Assembly (NCBI GenBank): GCA_020536535.1
Contig: JAHLWZ010000852.1
Location: 1 to 64,000, forward strand
From: Pelomyxa schiedti
Lineage: Eukaryota; Evosea; Pelobiontida; Pelomyxidae
Reading direction: 5' to 3'
Length of the DNA: 64,000 bases
The translations under genes and the position numbers were made by a program. The notes beneath the pieces are model-generated. The model had not been told where the DNA came from. It made no database searches and saw only the letters and a list, made by a program, of their open reading frames with translations. Shown in pieces: positions 34,223 through 45,799 of the stretch. Numbering within the stretch: position 1 is the stretch's first letter; each line of letters begins with the position of its first letter.

Positions 34223-36748
34223 TTAGGGGTCTTCGTCGTCACTTGTAGCGCGTGTCGAGGAATACTCCATGGCATAGCGCAGTGCGGCAATCTTCTGGGG
34301 TAGGAGGGCCAACATTTGCTTGCAGAGCTGAGTCCAGTATTAGCGTGCTTGTGAAAGTGCAAGATTGTGCGGATTACTTGCATGTGTGTACTGAAGTTCT
34401 TGGGTGAATTCTTTTCACCATAGTCAGAGAGCCAGGAGTACTCAACCAGAGCTTTCTTCATATTCTCTACACAAACCTCCAAGTCAGAACTTATTAATTG
34501 CGTGTACCTGTTTTTCGTTAGGTGTTGTGTTAGGGAATTAAGTGGGTTTACAATCTGGCACGCGAGAACCGGGCAGCCAACACGGCATCTTCGTTGCCGC
34601 CGAGGGGCTTTCCTTCAAAACATCTTACAAGTCTGGAGAAATATGTGATAGACGAGTTGATTCTGCTCTAGGGTTAGCGGCATATAACATTACATGGATG
34701 CCACACATCCTGTTGATTTTATAGTCAAGTTCGTGACTGTTGGTGGCGGCCTGAACTTTTAACAATTGATCTGCATATTCTGAATGCATGTTTCCGAGTT
34801 TGTCATACAACTCTTGAAGTTCAAAGTTGTAAAATTGCGGATTTAGCTGTGACACAAGGGGTTCGAGTAGAGAGATTCGCTTCTCCTGAAGTTTACTTTT
34901 GGTTTTGGTAATTGCTTTCGTGAATATGAGCTAGACAAACCATCTCCGCTCCAAGTTAGTGTCATACGAGATTAGTAGTCTATAGAGTTTGCAGAGATCC
35001 TTTTTTGTACTCAGAACATGATTAAATTGAGCCTTGGCGTACATTCAACAATTTCATATGATCTGAGGTAAAGCCGTCAAGTACATAATATTTCATGCCA
35101 GAAATTAGTAGATCTCTGATTCTAGAAAACAGTACGTAGGCCTATGAGGATTAAAAAAATATGGGGGAAATTGGCATCAACCTGCTCATACGTGTCAATT
35201 GTAGAAAATTGAACCAACTCGCTGGGGGATGGGGCATTCTCACCCCCAAACAAAGGTTCTGGTGTCTCCACACCACATGGAGAGATGCTCTTGAGTTCTC
35301 CGATGTGTTGTTTGTACTTGAACTTAAAAAAGTCAAGCAACCAATGGGCTCTGGCACTGTGCGATTTAAGTACATATCACTGAATTTTGTTTTACTAAGT
35401 ACATGCTACAATTTATCTTGTTCTCTTCACTGGTAGTGACAGGTAAAGTAGCTGCAGCAATGGATAAACATTGCTCTGCAGCAAAGAACATGTAGTGCTC
35501 AACATAATATGCAGCAAGTGAAACACAGTTTAAAGCCCATTCCTATCGGTATTAATGGGAAAACTTCAACGTATTGGCGATTACTTCGGAATTGTAAGTA
35601 TTTGAGGCACGTTGTCTCTTCAAAGTCTCATAACAGTACTGGGCAGCCTTCACGGTTTCAGTAACAGGAAAAGGAAAAAAGTGAGCTCGTTACCATAGAC
35701 TTCTTCGAATTAATGTTATACATTTGAGCAAGGTAATAAAGGGTATGAGTGTAGAGAGATTCGATTTCATTGTGATACCCGGTGTGCGTAAATGGTAAAA
35801 CTTCAGCTTCATTTCTGAGAAAAAATTTTGGGATAAGATCAAAGTGAGCAATTGTGCCTGCTACTTGCCTGCGTTTAATTTGGAGGTACACTGCCTCGGC
35901 CTGCTTTAAGTATCTCTCTGCTTCTTCGTGGTTGGATCTGTCTGAAGCCAATACACCAAGTCTATTTAACGAATCTATTGCTATACTTCCCCACCCGCGA
36001 CGGTGGTCACCAACAGGAAGGGCACTTGCAGAGTTGTCCAAGGGGCAAATTCTTGATAACCTAACCTCTGATAAGATAATCAAATGATAGCCAGGAGTTA
36101 ACAATTTATGGAGATTCGATTCCCCAGCAGCATTGTCCTCACTATTGAGAGCATTGATTCCAAGTACATAATGGATAACTGATTTCATGTCAGCCTGTGT
36201 TAAGAAGCAGACCTCTTTTAAAACAGATTCCCCACATTAATTCTACTTTCATAAAATTGCCCTGAAATTTCCCGCGTCATACCTGGTCTTCAGAATCCGA
36301 ATTCAATCTAGATAGTAACTCTTTCTAAATGAAAGTGCTGTTAGTAACTGGCAAAGCAATCAATCCTGAGTACCAGCACATCATCAGATTTGTAGATAGA
36401 CTTGAATGGAGTCTCTGGTGGATCTTGAACTTTCAGTAGATCCTCTACTTGTTCCATAACCCGTTCGAATTCAGCAAGAGGTAACTCGCTTGAACTCGTA
36501 GAAGTGGAAGACGTTGTGGTTGTAGACGTAACTGTAGGTGCAGACGCAGGTGGAGACGGAGACAGAGGAACACTTGCAGCACTCGGATTAGGGATTGCTT
36601 CCGACGCCACCGTATCCGCACTCGCATCGTGTCCCTCTGCGGTAGTAGTTACCACTGAGGGGATCTCTGTCGTTTTCGTCGGTCCCTCATCACTGACCGT
36701 TGTCGATAATTCGGTAGTACTCGTAGTTACCGCCCCTTCCGCGCTCAT
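34223..36748 (-). CDS. KIFBP: KIF-binding protein (KBP) homologue
   Basis: Alpha-helical TPR-like protein that in animals binds kinesin motor domains and blocks microtubule attachment. The start MSAEGAVTTSTTEL opens a Ser/Thr-rich disordered leader, then an acidic helix (LAEFERVMEQVEDLL). Recognised segments, in family order: YVLGINALNSEDNAAGESNL, AIDSLNRLGVLASDRSNHEE then AERYLKQAEAVYLQ, SLYTHTLYYLAQMYN, LNPQFYNFELQELYDKLGNM, KINRMC, a HxxALVEYSWLSDY-like helix and the near C-terminal MLALLPQKIAAL signature, ending SDDEDP at 34223. Several introns, including one after LFSFS near 35700 and one near 34340. The likely partner is a kinesin; none is encoded nearby. Confidence 0.88.
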
Positions 36749-37022
36749 CGCCACGAAGTTTTTGCGAAAAAGAAAATTTTGTTGTATGACTGTGGGCATT
36801 AGAATTCAAAGTGGCAGTTTGATAGGTTGGCAGGGAACTACAGTACACGAGTTGGAGGTATCGGTGAAAGAGTTCAGACTCCCAAGCGATGTGTCAGTTC
36901 TAAACTCGGCCTTGTCAGCCTTCCGGTAATTACCCGGGAATTCCGCTCAAAAAGGTCAAACCATAAAAAAACTGCGAAACCCGAACGACGTGGGCAATCT
37001 TGCGACTAAAGGCCGGTGTCGA

Positions 37023-37967
37023 ATGACAAGAAGGTTGCGCAGAAACACAACTGGCAAGTTATGGAAGGCTTGGACACTAAGTGCGGCTTTTCTCTGCTTT
37101 TTTTTGTTGTCGTCGTTCTCTAAGATCTGTATTGTGTGCAAAAGGAGGCACGCTGCTGTTGGCACATTTTGTTAAAGGACTACTTTCATGCATTTTGAAT
37201 TCGAATTCTTTTGGCTTGTTTCCGTTGCGGAGGTTTGTTCCCTTTTGCGGTGCCCGTCATCAACTTTTTCAAGGAGGAGACTCATACCAGGGAAAGATGA
37301 CGGCAGTAAAAAAACTTTAATTCTTGACCTTGACGAAACTTTAATTCACAGCTCCTTTGAGGTACACTGCACCTACTTCCTTCCTCTGTGACTGAGTTAA
37401 TTATCACAGCCTGTTTGTAAATATGATTTCTCTCTGGAGATGTTCCTTTGCCAACAACACTGCAAAGTTTATGTCACAAAACGCCCTGGGCTTGAGGAAT
37501 TTCTTAATTCCATAAAAGAAAAATTTGAGATTGTGGTTTTCACTGCTAGTTTAAAAGAGGTTCGCCATTTGATATTAACCTATCTCTCCAAATAACCTCC
37601 AATAGTATGCAGATCCAATTTTAGACCTAATAGACCCCAACAATATTATCCACCACCGCCTTTATCGTGATTCCTGCCATGTGGTCAGGAAATTACATGT
37701 TAAGGTAAGAGTAATTCATTACCAATCTCCAAAGAAAAACTATCTTCGTAGGACCTAAACTGGCTCGGGAGAGATGTCAACAAGTGTGTAATAGTCGACA
37801 ACTCACCTGTATCATACCTTCTGCATCCACAGAATGCTATTCCTATACGATCATTTATGGGGGATTGCACTGATTCCGAGTTGAATTCATTAAGTGAAAT
37901 TCTGACTGAAATGGCCAACTCCCCACTAACTGTACCATCTACCTTGGCACTAATGAAAAACCCCTAA
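37023..37967 (+). CDS. NIF/CTD-type phosphatase with membrane anchor
   Basis: FCP1/NLI-interacting-factor type protein phosphatase. The catalytic motif is LILDLDETLIHSSFE (DxDxT) at about 37317-37362. Later exons show VYVTKRPGLEEFL, EIVVFTASLKE, YADPILDLID, a VIVDNSP motif and NAIPIRSFMGD, the complete family pattern, ending MKNP at 37967. Upstream, an open frame MTRRLRRNTTGKLWKAW followed by a hydrophobic stretch (LSAAFLCFFLL) could be an N-terminal membrane anchor as in the CTDNEP1/Dullard group. Its splice join to the catalytic exon (between about 37140 and 37275) is not settled. A Dullard-like role in membrane-associated dephosphorylation is therefore an inference. Confidence 0.8.
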
Positions 37968-38194
37968 CACACACCACACCACCAGTTTTGTCCCTTGTAG
38001 TGACAAAATACTGAAAATATCCCCCTGTTCTCCTTGTTTACCTCCACCACGAAGGCGCCAAAAACCTCGCAATAACGGGAAACTTTAAAAACCAAGAAAA
38101 ATCAAAAAAAAAAAGAACGTGGAAATTTACCCACGAGGCCCCGCTAACCACCTCCCCTCCAGTATAAGCCACACCAGTACGAGTGCATCAACAA
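37968..38194. other. Intergenic spacer
   Basis: AT-rich spacer between the phosphatase stop and the next ATG, with short A runs near 38101-38113. No gene or repeat structure is seen. It probably contains the poly(A) site of the upstream gene and the promoter of the downstream one. Confidence 0.5.
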
Positions 38195-40126
38195 ATGCCC
38201 AGCGCTGCCCCTGCATCCCCGCTCTCCACCCCCACCAAGCCCCGCCGACACGCGCACCCCGCCGCGAGCCCCATCGCCGCCACCACCGCCGCTACCAGGA
38301 GCAAGAAGTGCGCCTCGGCTTCGGCCTCAGCAGCCGCAGCAGTAACCAGCAAGCACCTGCGCCGCCCCCGCCGCGGCCGCGACGCGGAGGAGACCCCCAG
38401 CAGCCCCAGGCCTTCCGTGGCCACGCCGCAGAGGCGCAAGGCGCGGCGGCGCAGCAGCCTGCTCTTTGACACCCTGGTCCCTTCGTCCCCCCCCTCGTTG
38501 GCGGCCGCCCGGCCCCACCAACGAATCCTCAGCAGCACGAGCGAGGACGACGACGACGAGAGCATACGGGGAACCGACGACGACAACAATGACAACGACA
38601 ACGACGATGGCAGTGTCGGTGATGACGGCAGGGACGAGGACGAGGGCGGTGACGCACCCAGGAATAAGAATAAGAACAAGGACAGGAACAGGAGGAAGCA
38701 CGGCGAGAGTGGTGGAAGGTATGTGTCACGTTGTGAGAGGGGCAGAGTGGCAGACAGAGACGACGAAGGGATCGAAACAGCCTCGACTCCGTCGAAAAGG
38801 AGCGGGAACGAGGAGAGCAACCTGTGGTATGCGTCGCCGGCTCGGCCTCTGCCACCTTTGTCGACGGATACTGACATCACACAGAGGTTTGCTTCACTCG
38901 ATATTTCCTTATCCATCTGTATCACGTTTTCTTTATGTCTTGGCTGTTTTCTAATGATAAATTTCTCACATAGTGGAAATTGCTATAAAAGAGTGCAACG
39001 TGGCTACGGATTACCGGTAAACAACACACAACCACTAGTGTCATTTCTGGCAGATGCGATGATAAGGCAGAACCCCCATTCAGAGTGTTCAACATCAGCT
39101 GACGAAAATACTCCTCATTCATCACCCTCTTCTGATCGATCCAATCCTGCAACTGCCTTACCCAATGGTAGCGATGCAACACTGGTTATGGCTACTGCTA
39201 ACGGTAAAGTATTGATGCTGTCACGCACATCATCCTTTGATGAAGCTGTAAAATTGCAAGTAAGAGCGTTAAATGATGTCTTCAGCTCTGTGGACCAGTT
39301 TTGTATTGAAGAAGAAGTGAAAAAAGGTGGTGCATCTCCGCAAAAACCACCACAACACCCAGAACCAGTACCTGATTATAACCGCGTATCACACACTACT
39401 CCAACCCAATGCCCCACCCTCAAACAACATGAACCTCACAGGCACAAAACAAAGGCTCAACCCAGGGAACAAACACCTAGGAAAAGGCTAAGCACTGCGC
39501 CGTCTGAGACAAAAAGCAAAAAACCACGCCACAATGACAGCAGCACCACGACGCAACACACCAAGAGCCCAAAGAAAGGCAAGAAGGAAGAGGACCCCAG
39601 TGCCGGCGGGAAGCCCAAGCCGAAGCACGCGGAACTGCCGAAACCTTCACCGCTCAAGGCGAACGCCGCACCCCGCCTCTCCCCCGCCTGCACGCGCCCG
39701 TCCCTGCACATATCCTCGCTCCTTTCCTCCAGCCCAAGAAAGAATCCACCACCAACACCCCTCAAGTGCCGCAACACCGCCACCACAGCCACACTCAATG
39801 ACCACAACACAAACACCAACACAAACCCAGCACCATTTACTCTACCAGAACCACTTCCACACCTTGACAATCACAACACGGACAGCAACAGCAGCTTCCC
39901 CATACCAATAACACCACCCTCATCACCACAAAAACAGCAACAACTACATCAGCACGCAGTCACAGCGACAAGGAAGCCGGCTGCCTCACCCTCACGCTCA
40001 ACCCACAAGTCGGTACTGGTGTCACCACACCGCTCCCCAAAAAAGGATAGGCCTGTGCCGTTCCCGTCTTTGTTTGGGGCTGCAGCACCCAAACACTACT
40101 CGAGGAGGAAAATGGTTAAGACCTAA
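38195..40126 (+). CDS. Large disordered basic/acidic protein, unknown
   Basis: No family was recognised. Two exons (38195-38886 and 38974-40126) join in frame through ITQ-S-GNCYKR. The N-terminal part is GC-rich, with SPT/PTKP, arginine blocks and a long acidic/Asn run (DDDNNDNDNDDG), then a KNKNKDRNRRKH basic patch. The only segment that looks folded is about 38974-39070 (GYGLPVNNTQPLVSFLADAM). The C-terminal half is Pro/Ser/Lys-rich with many SP and TP sites (TPRKRL, PKPSPLKA, VSPHRSPKKD), as in nuclear proteins regulated by proline-directed kinases. Nuclear localisation is an inference from composition. The opposite strand also has a long open frame in the GC-rich part, taken as a shadow. 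Confidence 0.6.
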   Translation: MPSAAPASPLSTPTKPRRHAHPAASPIAATTAATRSKKCASASASAAAAVTSKHLRRPRRGRDAEETPSSPRPSVATPQRRKARRRSSLLFDTLVPSSPPSLAAARPHQRILSSTSEDDDDESIRGTDDDNNDNDNDDGSVGDDGRDEDEGGDAPRNKNKNKDRNRRKHGESGGRYVSRCERGRVADRDDEGIETASTPSKRSGNEESNLWYASPARPLPPLSTDTDITQRFASLDISLSICITFSLCLGCFLMINFSHSGNCYKRVQRGYGLPVNNTQPLVSFLADAMIRQNPHSECSTSADENTPHSSPSSDRSNPATALPNGSDATLVMATANGKVLMLSRTSSFDEAVKLQVRALNDVFSSVDQFCIEEEVKKGGASPQKPPQHPEPVPDYNRVSHTTPTQCPTLKQHEPHRHKTKAQPREQTPRKRLSTAPSETKSKKPRHNDSSTTTQHTKSPKKGKKEEDPSAGGKPKPKHAELPKPSPLKANAAPRLSPACTRPSLHISSLLSSSPRKNPPPTPLKCRNTATTATLNDHNTNTNTNPAPFTLPEPLPHLDNHNTDSNSSFPIPITPPSSPQKQQQLHQHAVTATRKPAASPSRSTHKSVLVSPHRSPKKDRPVPFPSLFGAAAPKHYSRRKMVKT

Positions 40127-40283
40127 AAGCCCTTGGAAATTTAGCATAGCAGTTCTAAGACCTCCAGAGCAAAAAAAAAAAGTCCCGCAGTTGTAAATAA
40201 CTACCAACTCTAGATCAACTCGTAGTGTTGTTCTTTTTTTTTCTTTTCTGGTCGAACGAGGAAAAGAAAGGAGCAGGCAACCA

Positions 40284-41305
40284 ATGCGCACCGGAAAAAA
40301 GAGATGCAAAAGTAACGGCAGTGGATTGAGCTCCACCGCAAAATCAGAGCAAAGCCGCAACATGCGAGCCAGAACGGCGGAGAGCAGTAGCCCCAGCGCA
40401 CAGCAGCCTGTTGTAATTATGGGATCCCCCGGCAACGAAAACTCCTCCCCCGTCGCGTCCACGACTACGTCGTCAGCTAACAGAAACATGGGCATCGTTG
40501 CAATCATGCAAATAATTCATTGTATCCAAGGGAGACAGTGCAAACCTAGAGACTCACATCAAAATGCGAACGCGGCTCTGTACCGACCGGATCGGGATGA
40601 CCAGAGGTTGATTGTTTCAAAAGCAGAACCAAGTGCCACAGAGTCATTGCCGGCCTTGGTGAAGCACACCGGGGTAACGGTGTGGCTTTCCGTTGGTATG
40701 ATAATCAGATAATAAGTGATGACAGTATTTGCTAACATACAGTTCCATCAGATACACGAGATTCACGAGAATCACTGATGATTCGCAACGTCACAGAAGG
40801 CGGGAGGTCTTCAGGTCCATTTACTGTGACTTTACTACATGTGGAACCAGAGGTAACAGATCTGGAAAAAATGGATGTAGTCATGACCATTGGTACTAAT
40901 ATCAGCACTTATTCTACAATTCTCAACACCCACCCAACATTAGAAATACCTGCATTCCGGGAATCCAACAGGGGACCGGTTCCTCTGATGCCCTCATACT
41001 GGCCCCGAGTTCCTATGACGCCCTCATTCTGGCCCCAGATATATATTGAGCCTCCGCCATATCCAAATCCACCTTGGCAACTTCAGAGCTATGGCGATTC
41101 GGATTCTAATCCTATGGTACCCCTTCAGGCTCCAGCCGCCTATAGTTACGAAACTCACAGCCCAAGCTCACCTCCACTCGAAGGCAATTATGTGGTTTCC
41201 CCCACATATGCTTTAGTTGTCGTCCCTGCAGATGTTGTGGTTACACCTGAAACACTCGACACACCCCAAACACCACCCGACGTGGTAGCCACCTTTTTTT
41301 GTTAA
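40284..41305 (+). CDS. Hypothetical protein with Pro-rich tail
   Basis: No family was recognised. The first exon encodes a basic, Ser-rich start (MRTGKKRCKSNGSG) and, after a likely intron that ends near 40530, a segment with RPDRDDQRLIVSKAEP and VKHTGVTVWLSV. A short intron (about 40696-40740) joins in phase to VPSDTRDSRESLMIRN, GGRSSGPFTVTLLHVEPEV. That stretch reads like a beta-rich domain of a transcription-factor type (DNA-binding Ig-like fold), but this is only an impression. The C-terminus is Pro/Tyr/Trp-rich with two near-repeats (LMPSYWPRVP and MTPSFWPQIY) and TP/SP sites, ending at 41305. The first intron is uncertain. Confidence 0.5.
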
Positions 41306-41329
41306 AATTTAAACACGAAATCGTCTCTT

Positions 41330-41485
41330 TAAAGCAAGCCTCTCTTCCCACAACTAGGCCAGCGGGCCAGTTGGCAAAACAACTGGTTTCGCCACTAAAA
41401 AATTGGTGGCTGAGCACGTGCTTGTTCGAAGGGGGAGCCCTAGGGGTCTCAGTCTCAGGCAATCAGATCAGAATTTTTTTTTTCT
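41330..41485 (+). ncRNA. Candidate hairpin-rich RNA with T-run end
   Basis: A non-coding stretch with several adjacent perfect or near-perfect hairpins: GGCC-AGC-GGGCC region at 41357, CCAGTTG-gcaaaa-CAACTGG at 41368-41387, GCCAC-taaaaaattg-GTGGC at 41391-41410 and GAGCCC-TAGGGGTCTC at 41435-41450. It ends at a run of T residues (about 41474-41483). A GTTCGAA box-B-like heptamer lies at 41423. It could be a polymerase III transcript. It does not fold as a tRNA and matches no RNA that I know. It may equally be chance structure. Confidence 0.3.
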
Positions 41486-41831
41486 GTCTTTAAAAAAAAT
41501 TATTATCTGCCTCCATGGGCATTAAAGGTAAATTGTCCGACAATTGTCCGACTTATCCCTTTGTTGCAGGTTTGCTAAAAGCCTGTGCGGAGGGATGCAT
41601 CGTGGTCCAGGGCAACCCCCTGTGGCCTGATCGACAGTTTTTCTAAGCAAAAGCTACGCTGCCCAATGACCTTCGCAGCCTCCACAAAGCAAAGTCCTCT
41701 CATGGGTGGTCAAAATCAAGTCGTGGGGTGTAAGCCGCATTATTTTCGTGATCGATGGGGCCGTGTCACCCGATCGATTTGCGTGTTGGAAGAAAAGGCG
41801 CACCGCTGACCTGCACCGACACCGCCAAATA

Positions 41832-42508
41832 ATGACAAGCCTGATTACGGGATCTGTATCTCCTGTATTGCCACCTCCTGCCTCAGTCGGCACCCCCCAA
41901 TCAGATCATAAAGACGAGAAGGAAGATTTGCCTGGAACTAAGAGATCTGCTCCTGCACTCAGTAATGAGATTGTAGAAAAACCAGCAAAGAATCCACAGA
42001 CAGAAAGTTGGCCTTTAAAAGGTATTTGTTGCTCCACTTAATTCTAATTTCTTATAACTGTGCATAATAGGTGGCAAGTTGTCAGGCAAAATAAATCCAG
42101 TGGCTTCTGGACTTGCAACTCAAATTGATCAATTGCAACAATACAGTGTTCCAAAAGCTGGTGACTTGACTGTTGAAGGTCTAAATGAGCTGGATGGTGG
42201 TTGTTGTCAGACTGTAATCACCAATGGTAGTTCTTTGTTTTAAAATAATAATATTAACCACTTTTCATTAAGCAAAGAGAATACAGACTTCTGTATCTGC
42301 CAGTCTAAATGGAGTTGAAAAGACTGTTATTACCACTTGTAGTCATTTTCCTTTCAAAATGTTTCTTACATTCTCTATAGATCAAAAGAGAATCCCAACT
42401 TCTGCTCCAAATCAGAATTCAAAAGGGAAAAGAAAGAGGCCAAAGAAAAAGCCACGAAGGGGCAGGTGGCACCTCCCCAGACTGCTGCTAACACCCATAC
42501 AACAGTAG
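41832..42508 (+). CDS. Small basic nuclear-type protein, unknown
   Basis: No family was recognised. Four exons: 41832 to about 42020, then from about 42070 (GKLSGKINPVASGLATQIDQL) to 42222, 42274 to about 42338, and about 42381 to 42508. They join in phase with short introns. The start MTSLITGSVSPVLPPP follows 520 bp of sequence without a clear gene. The protein has a middle region with Gln/Leu and a short internal similarity (KRIQTSV and KRIPTSA, both at exon starts). It ends in a strongly basic block, KGKRKRPKKKPRRGR, typical of a nuclear or nucleolar signal. The DNA around 41500-41830 shows only a 12-bp tandem (AATTGTCCGACA repeated at 41531-41551). Confidence 0.5.
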
Positions 42509-44129
42509 TGCCTACAAGTAGTACAACTTGTATTTATTATGTACTTGCTGATATTTTATCTAGGTGGCAAAAATACAGTTTTCCCTAAACTGAGAATACA
42601 GAACAGTCAAGAGCATGAGCAAGGTGTTTGCTCGAAGTAGCCGGATTTCTTGTGAACACTGTCACCAGTCACACTTCCTCTCATTTTCGAAGCCAATATT
42701 GCCAGAGAGTAACCACCAGGTTGTTTATGAAGCCTTGGCAGAAAGTCAGAGTGTGGTAGGGACACACTCTGCTTTTTTTTTTCACCCTTTTGGGAAAGGT
42801 GTTCTTTGCAGTGAAGGAGTCTGATGGACAATGTGCCTTCATTGCTAAAGTGGAAGATGCCTGGGGCACAACTTGCAAGCTTTTCTGAGGGAATATGTTT
42901 TGGAAATATAATCATTTCCTGTGAGACAAGAAAGTTGTGGTGGTTGTGCACAACAATCACCACATGCCTAGGCAAGTCCTCCTTTGTGAACAATTACCAC
43001 CACTTTCTTGGCTCCCAGGAAATGACTACATTTCCAAAACATATTCCTTCAAAAAAGCTTGCAATGTTCTTCATCAATAGAATGCAGCAAAATATACAGA
43101 TACACTTGAAGCAGTATCCTGTCAGAAGTTCAAAGCAAGTCTTGAATCCTGCAATCTTATTAATCCAAGTACCACCTAACAAAAAACAATTAGCAATATT
43201 AGGAAACATGTTGTTGTGGGTGCAAAGTGATGAAGCAATCTAGTGGCTCCTTGCTACTGCAGGGGAGTCACTTGGGACATTTCAAGGAGGACACCAATAC
43301 CAAAGGGGATGACACAGCACTCCCTCTGCTATATACCACACAAGAGGCACCTCCAGGTTATGGAAAAGTTGAGGTGTCCCCCTTGCCTTAACATAATCCA
43401 GGGAATGGGCCCCTTTGGTGCTTGCATAGCAACTGCTCAGTTGTATCACCCCTACATTGACCGGTGCTGCCACATTGCACTGATTGCCCAGCAGTCCTTA
43501 CTGGACCTCACACCCAATGCTTGGCCTCACTTAGAAGATTTCAAACACAAAACCACAGGCACCAACTCCACATTGCCCACATATTCTACAACAGTCCCCA
43601 AAGCAATACCAATTACAAAACAATCACAAACAGAAACAGCTACATTCCTTGCTTTCTAGAAACCAAACCAAAAGAAAACTGTTTTCTTCCACCCCACCAC
43701 CGTGAAAATATTTGAAAGGCACCAAGAAACCCAAAGTCCATACTCTTGTCCATACTCTTTCCAAGTGCTGTTTGGTGGAACAAGGAAGAAACCATCACAA
43801 AAAAGAACCAACTTGGTGGTTTTTGGGTGGGTTGTAGTCACCAAGTTGTGTTCTATGTGCCAACATGCACCACAAGGGCACATGCTTGAGCACGGCCTCA
43901 CACCAACACCACTCCACCTCTCTGTAGCCCATGCACCTGCACGCAAAGCTTGGCGGAGTTCGCGGAAATGATTTTGTTGTCTTCGCGGAGAGAAAACGAC
44001 CTTTCCTTTTTGACCTAGAGTTGAACTGTTTTTTTACTTACCATCAGAAACACGTGCAGCACAACCACCGTGCGGTACCGTGTTGGTTTGTTTTTTGTCT
44101 GGTTCCGCATTACCACGACACACCCACGA
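42509..44129. other. Unresolved region, possible decayed gene
   Basis: No convincing gene model. Plus-strand fragments look partly coding: 42615-42755 (FARSSRISCEHCHQSH), a segment after a possible acceptor near 42799 (VFFAVKESDGQCAFIAKV), and 43260-43390 (DDTALPLLYTTQEAP). Stops and frame changes separate them. A 192-bp inverted repeat sits in the middle (listed separately). From 43540 to 43960 the sequence is rich in short CCA/CAC/ACA words and has no usable frame. The composition and broken frames suggest a pseudogene or rearranged segment, but a multi-exon gene with unusual introns cannot be excluded. Confidence 0.35.
42873..43064. repeat. Imperfect inverted repeat, 81-bp arms
   Basis: Left arm 42873-42953 and the reverse complement of right arm 42984-43064 align over 81 bp with no gaps and roughly ten mismatches, around a 30-bp spacer. 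Both arms begin or end with TTGCAAGCTTT. The transcript of either strand would fold into one long hairpin. Because the arms are related, the two strands encode similar peptide frames (SQEMIIFPKHIPSEKLA against SQEMTTFPKHIPSKKLA). Confidence 0.85.
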
Positions 44130-45626
44130 TGCACTCTCGTATGCAACCACGGGCTGTAAACCAGACTACTCAACAGCAACAACCACGTTCCCGTGCCGCC
44201 CCCAGCCGGCAGCAGCACACCGTGCCCCCCTCGTCTTGGCGTGGTGCTGAGCGACGGGCCTCCACGGCGCCGCCCCGGCGCCCCCATCGCGCCCCCCGCA
44301 GAGGCCCCTCCTCCTCCTCCATGGCCCCGCCTGCTGCCCCCCCGATGCTGCCCCCGTGCCTCCTCGCGCCCATGGCCGCGCCGCGCCCGCCCCCGCCCCC
44401 CAGGCCCCGCCCCGCCCGCGCCGTGGGCCCCACGCCGTCCCCGTCGGCGCCCCCGTGGGGGCCGCTGCCGGGCCTCTCGGGGGCGGCGCTGGCCACCACC
44501 AGCACGGAGCAGCTGCGGCGCCTGCTTATGCTGCCGAGCGGGAGTGTGAGTGGCGAGCAGCGGGTGAGAATAGTGGCGGCGATGCAGAGGCTCAACAGGA
44601 GCGCCATTGTCAGCGAGCTCGCGAGCTCCCCGCGAACATGCAACCGTGACTGGGCCCCCTTGTTTGTCAATTTGCAGGACGTGGGTCACTCTATACTACT
44701 ACTTGCTTGTGTTTTGTATCTTATTTGTTTAACTTGTTTGTTAGCTTTCCTTTCCTTTCCTTTTGTTTGGTTACAATTTTCTTTGTTGTTAGAAGTCTTG
44801 CTATTGAGTGTATAACTTTAAACTAGATACAAGAAAAGAGTTGGGGAATACATGAATGGTCACAACAGCCACAGTCCGCACTAACACGAGCTTCAATTTT
44901 ACACACGGCACAACAAGCTATGCAGCTACTACACTGCTTGGCAGAAATAGCTCCAACCAATATGAGGGTGTGGAGGAATAATATGAAGTGAGGACTCTCT
45001 CAGAAACTTTTTTAAAAAAAAAATCCTCCAGGAACAAATTATGCATTCTGCACTTGATACTTTGAAAGACATTGATTCACCCACAGCTTCCAGTAACAAG
45101 ACACGGCATTCTGAAATAACTTTGCCGGGTTTGCATCATGCAACTGGGAACAGCTTAACTCAGACATCATCATTACCAACCAAACGAAATCTCTCAGAAA
45201 TAAAGTAAGACATCTCTTCTACCAATTATATCTTTTTTCCAGTGCTCATACACGTAAGTGGATTGTACACAGTTTCCTGCCCTACCTCACTAAAGAGGGT
45301 ACGCACAAACCAACAATAGAAATTCTGCTCACCCCTAACAGGGAAGGTACTGCACTGAAATAGAAACATATCCTGACTACTCGGACTATTCCTCATCCTC
45401 ACCAGAGCAACACTCATCATCAGAATCATCCCCATCACAAACCCAACAACACACAACAGACTCCACGGAAGAAGAGGAGGAAGAATTAGAACTATTCCCC
45501 CCGCTATCCAGCTGCCTCGACGTAGTTGTACCCCATGCACAGCACCCCAAACGAGACCAACCCCGTAATTCTCCCCCGCCAGACCCCCCACAACAACAGA
45601 AACAACCACAGTCTGGCCACCTATAA
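44130..45626 (+). CDS. Gln/Pro-rich hypothetical protein
   Basis: No family was recognised. The start MHSRMQPRAVNQTT is followed by Gln and very GC-rich Pro/Ala/Arg low complexity, then a helical segment (STEQLRRLLMLPSG; RVRIVAAMQRLNRSAIV). A 149-bp intron (44680-44828) joins in phase to IQEKSWGIHEWSQQ and a Gln-rich helix (ILHTAQQAMQLLHCLAE). Further exons give MHSALDTLKDIDSP and a Ser/Thr linker. The last exon (about 45342-45626) is acidic/Ser-rich (YPDYSDYSSSSPEQHSSS) and ends in a Pro/Gln tail. Joins at about 45185-45340 are not settled. A scaffold or transcription-related role is only a guess from composition. Confidence 0.5.
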
Positions 45627-45799
45627 CTGAACACAATATCATCACCATAAAGACATCTCCTAATCACAATAAGCAACCTCTCTATCCTCATTCTCAAAAC
45701 GAAAGAGGATAGGAAAAAGGAAAAGTACTTCTAGCTAAGATTTTCATTTTTGATTTTTGTTTTCAAAAGTGGTGTTGGTGCTAAATACAAAAAAAAGGC

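Noticed and set aside
38188-38925. Minus-strand frame with hydrophobic Leu/Ser runs
   Set aside because: Mirror of the acidic and Arg-rich plus-strand exon; no start context or splice support.
41391-41430. tRNA gene suggested by GTTCGAA
   Set aside because: No acceptor stem, no proper box A spacing and no cloverleaf could be drawn.
42607-42993. Minus-strand frame with an FTKEDLP motif as a SET-domain copy
   Set aside because: The short likeness to FTRKDLPAG of the SET gene does not extend; the frame overlaps one arm of the inverted repeat.
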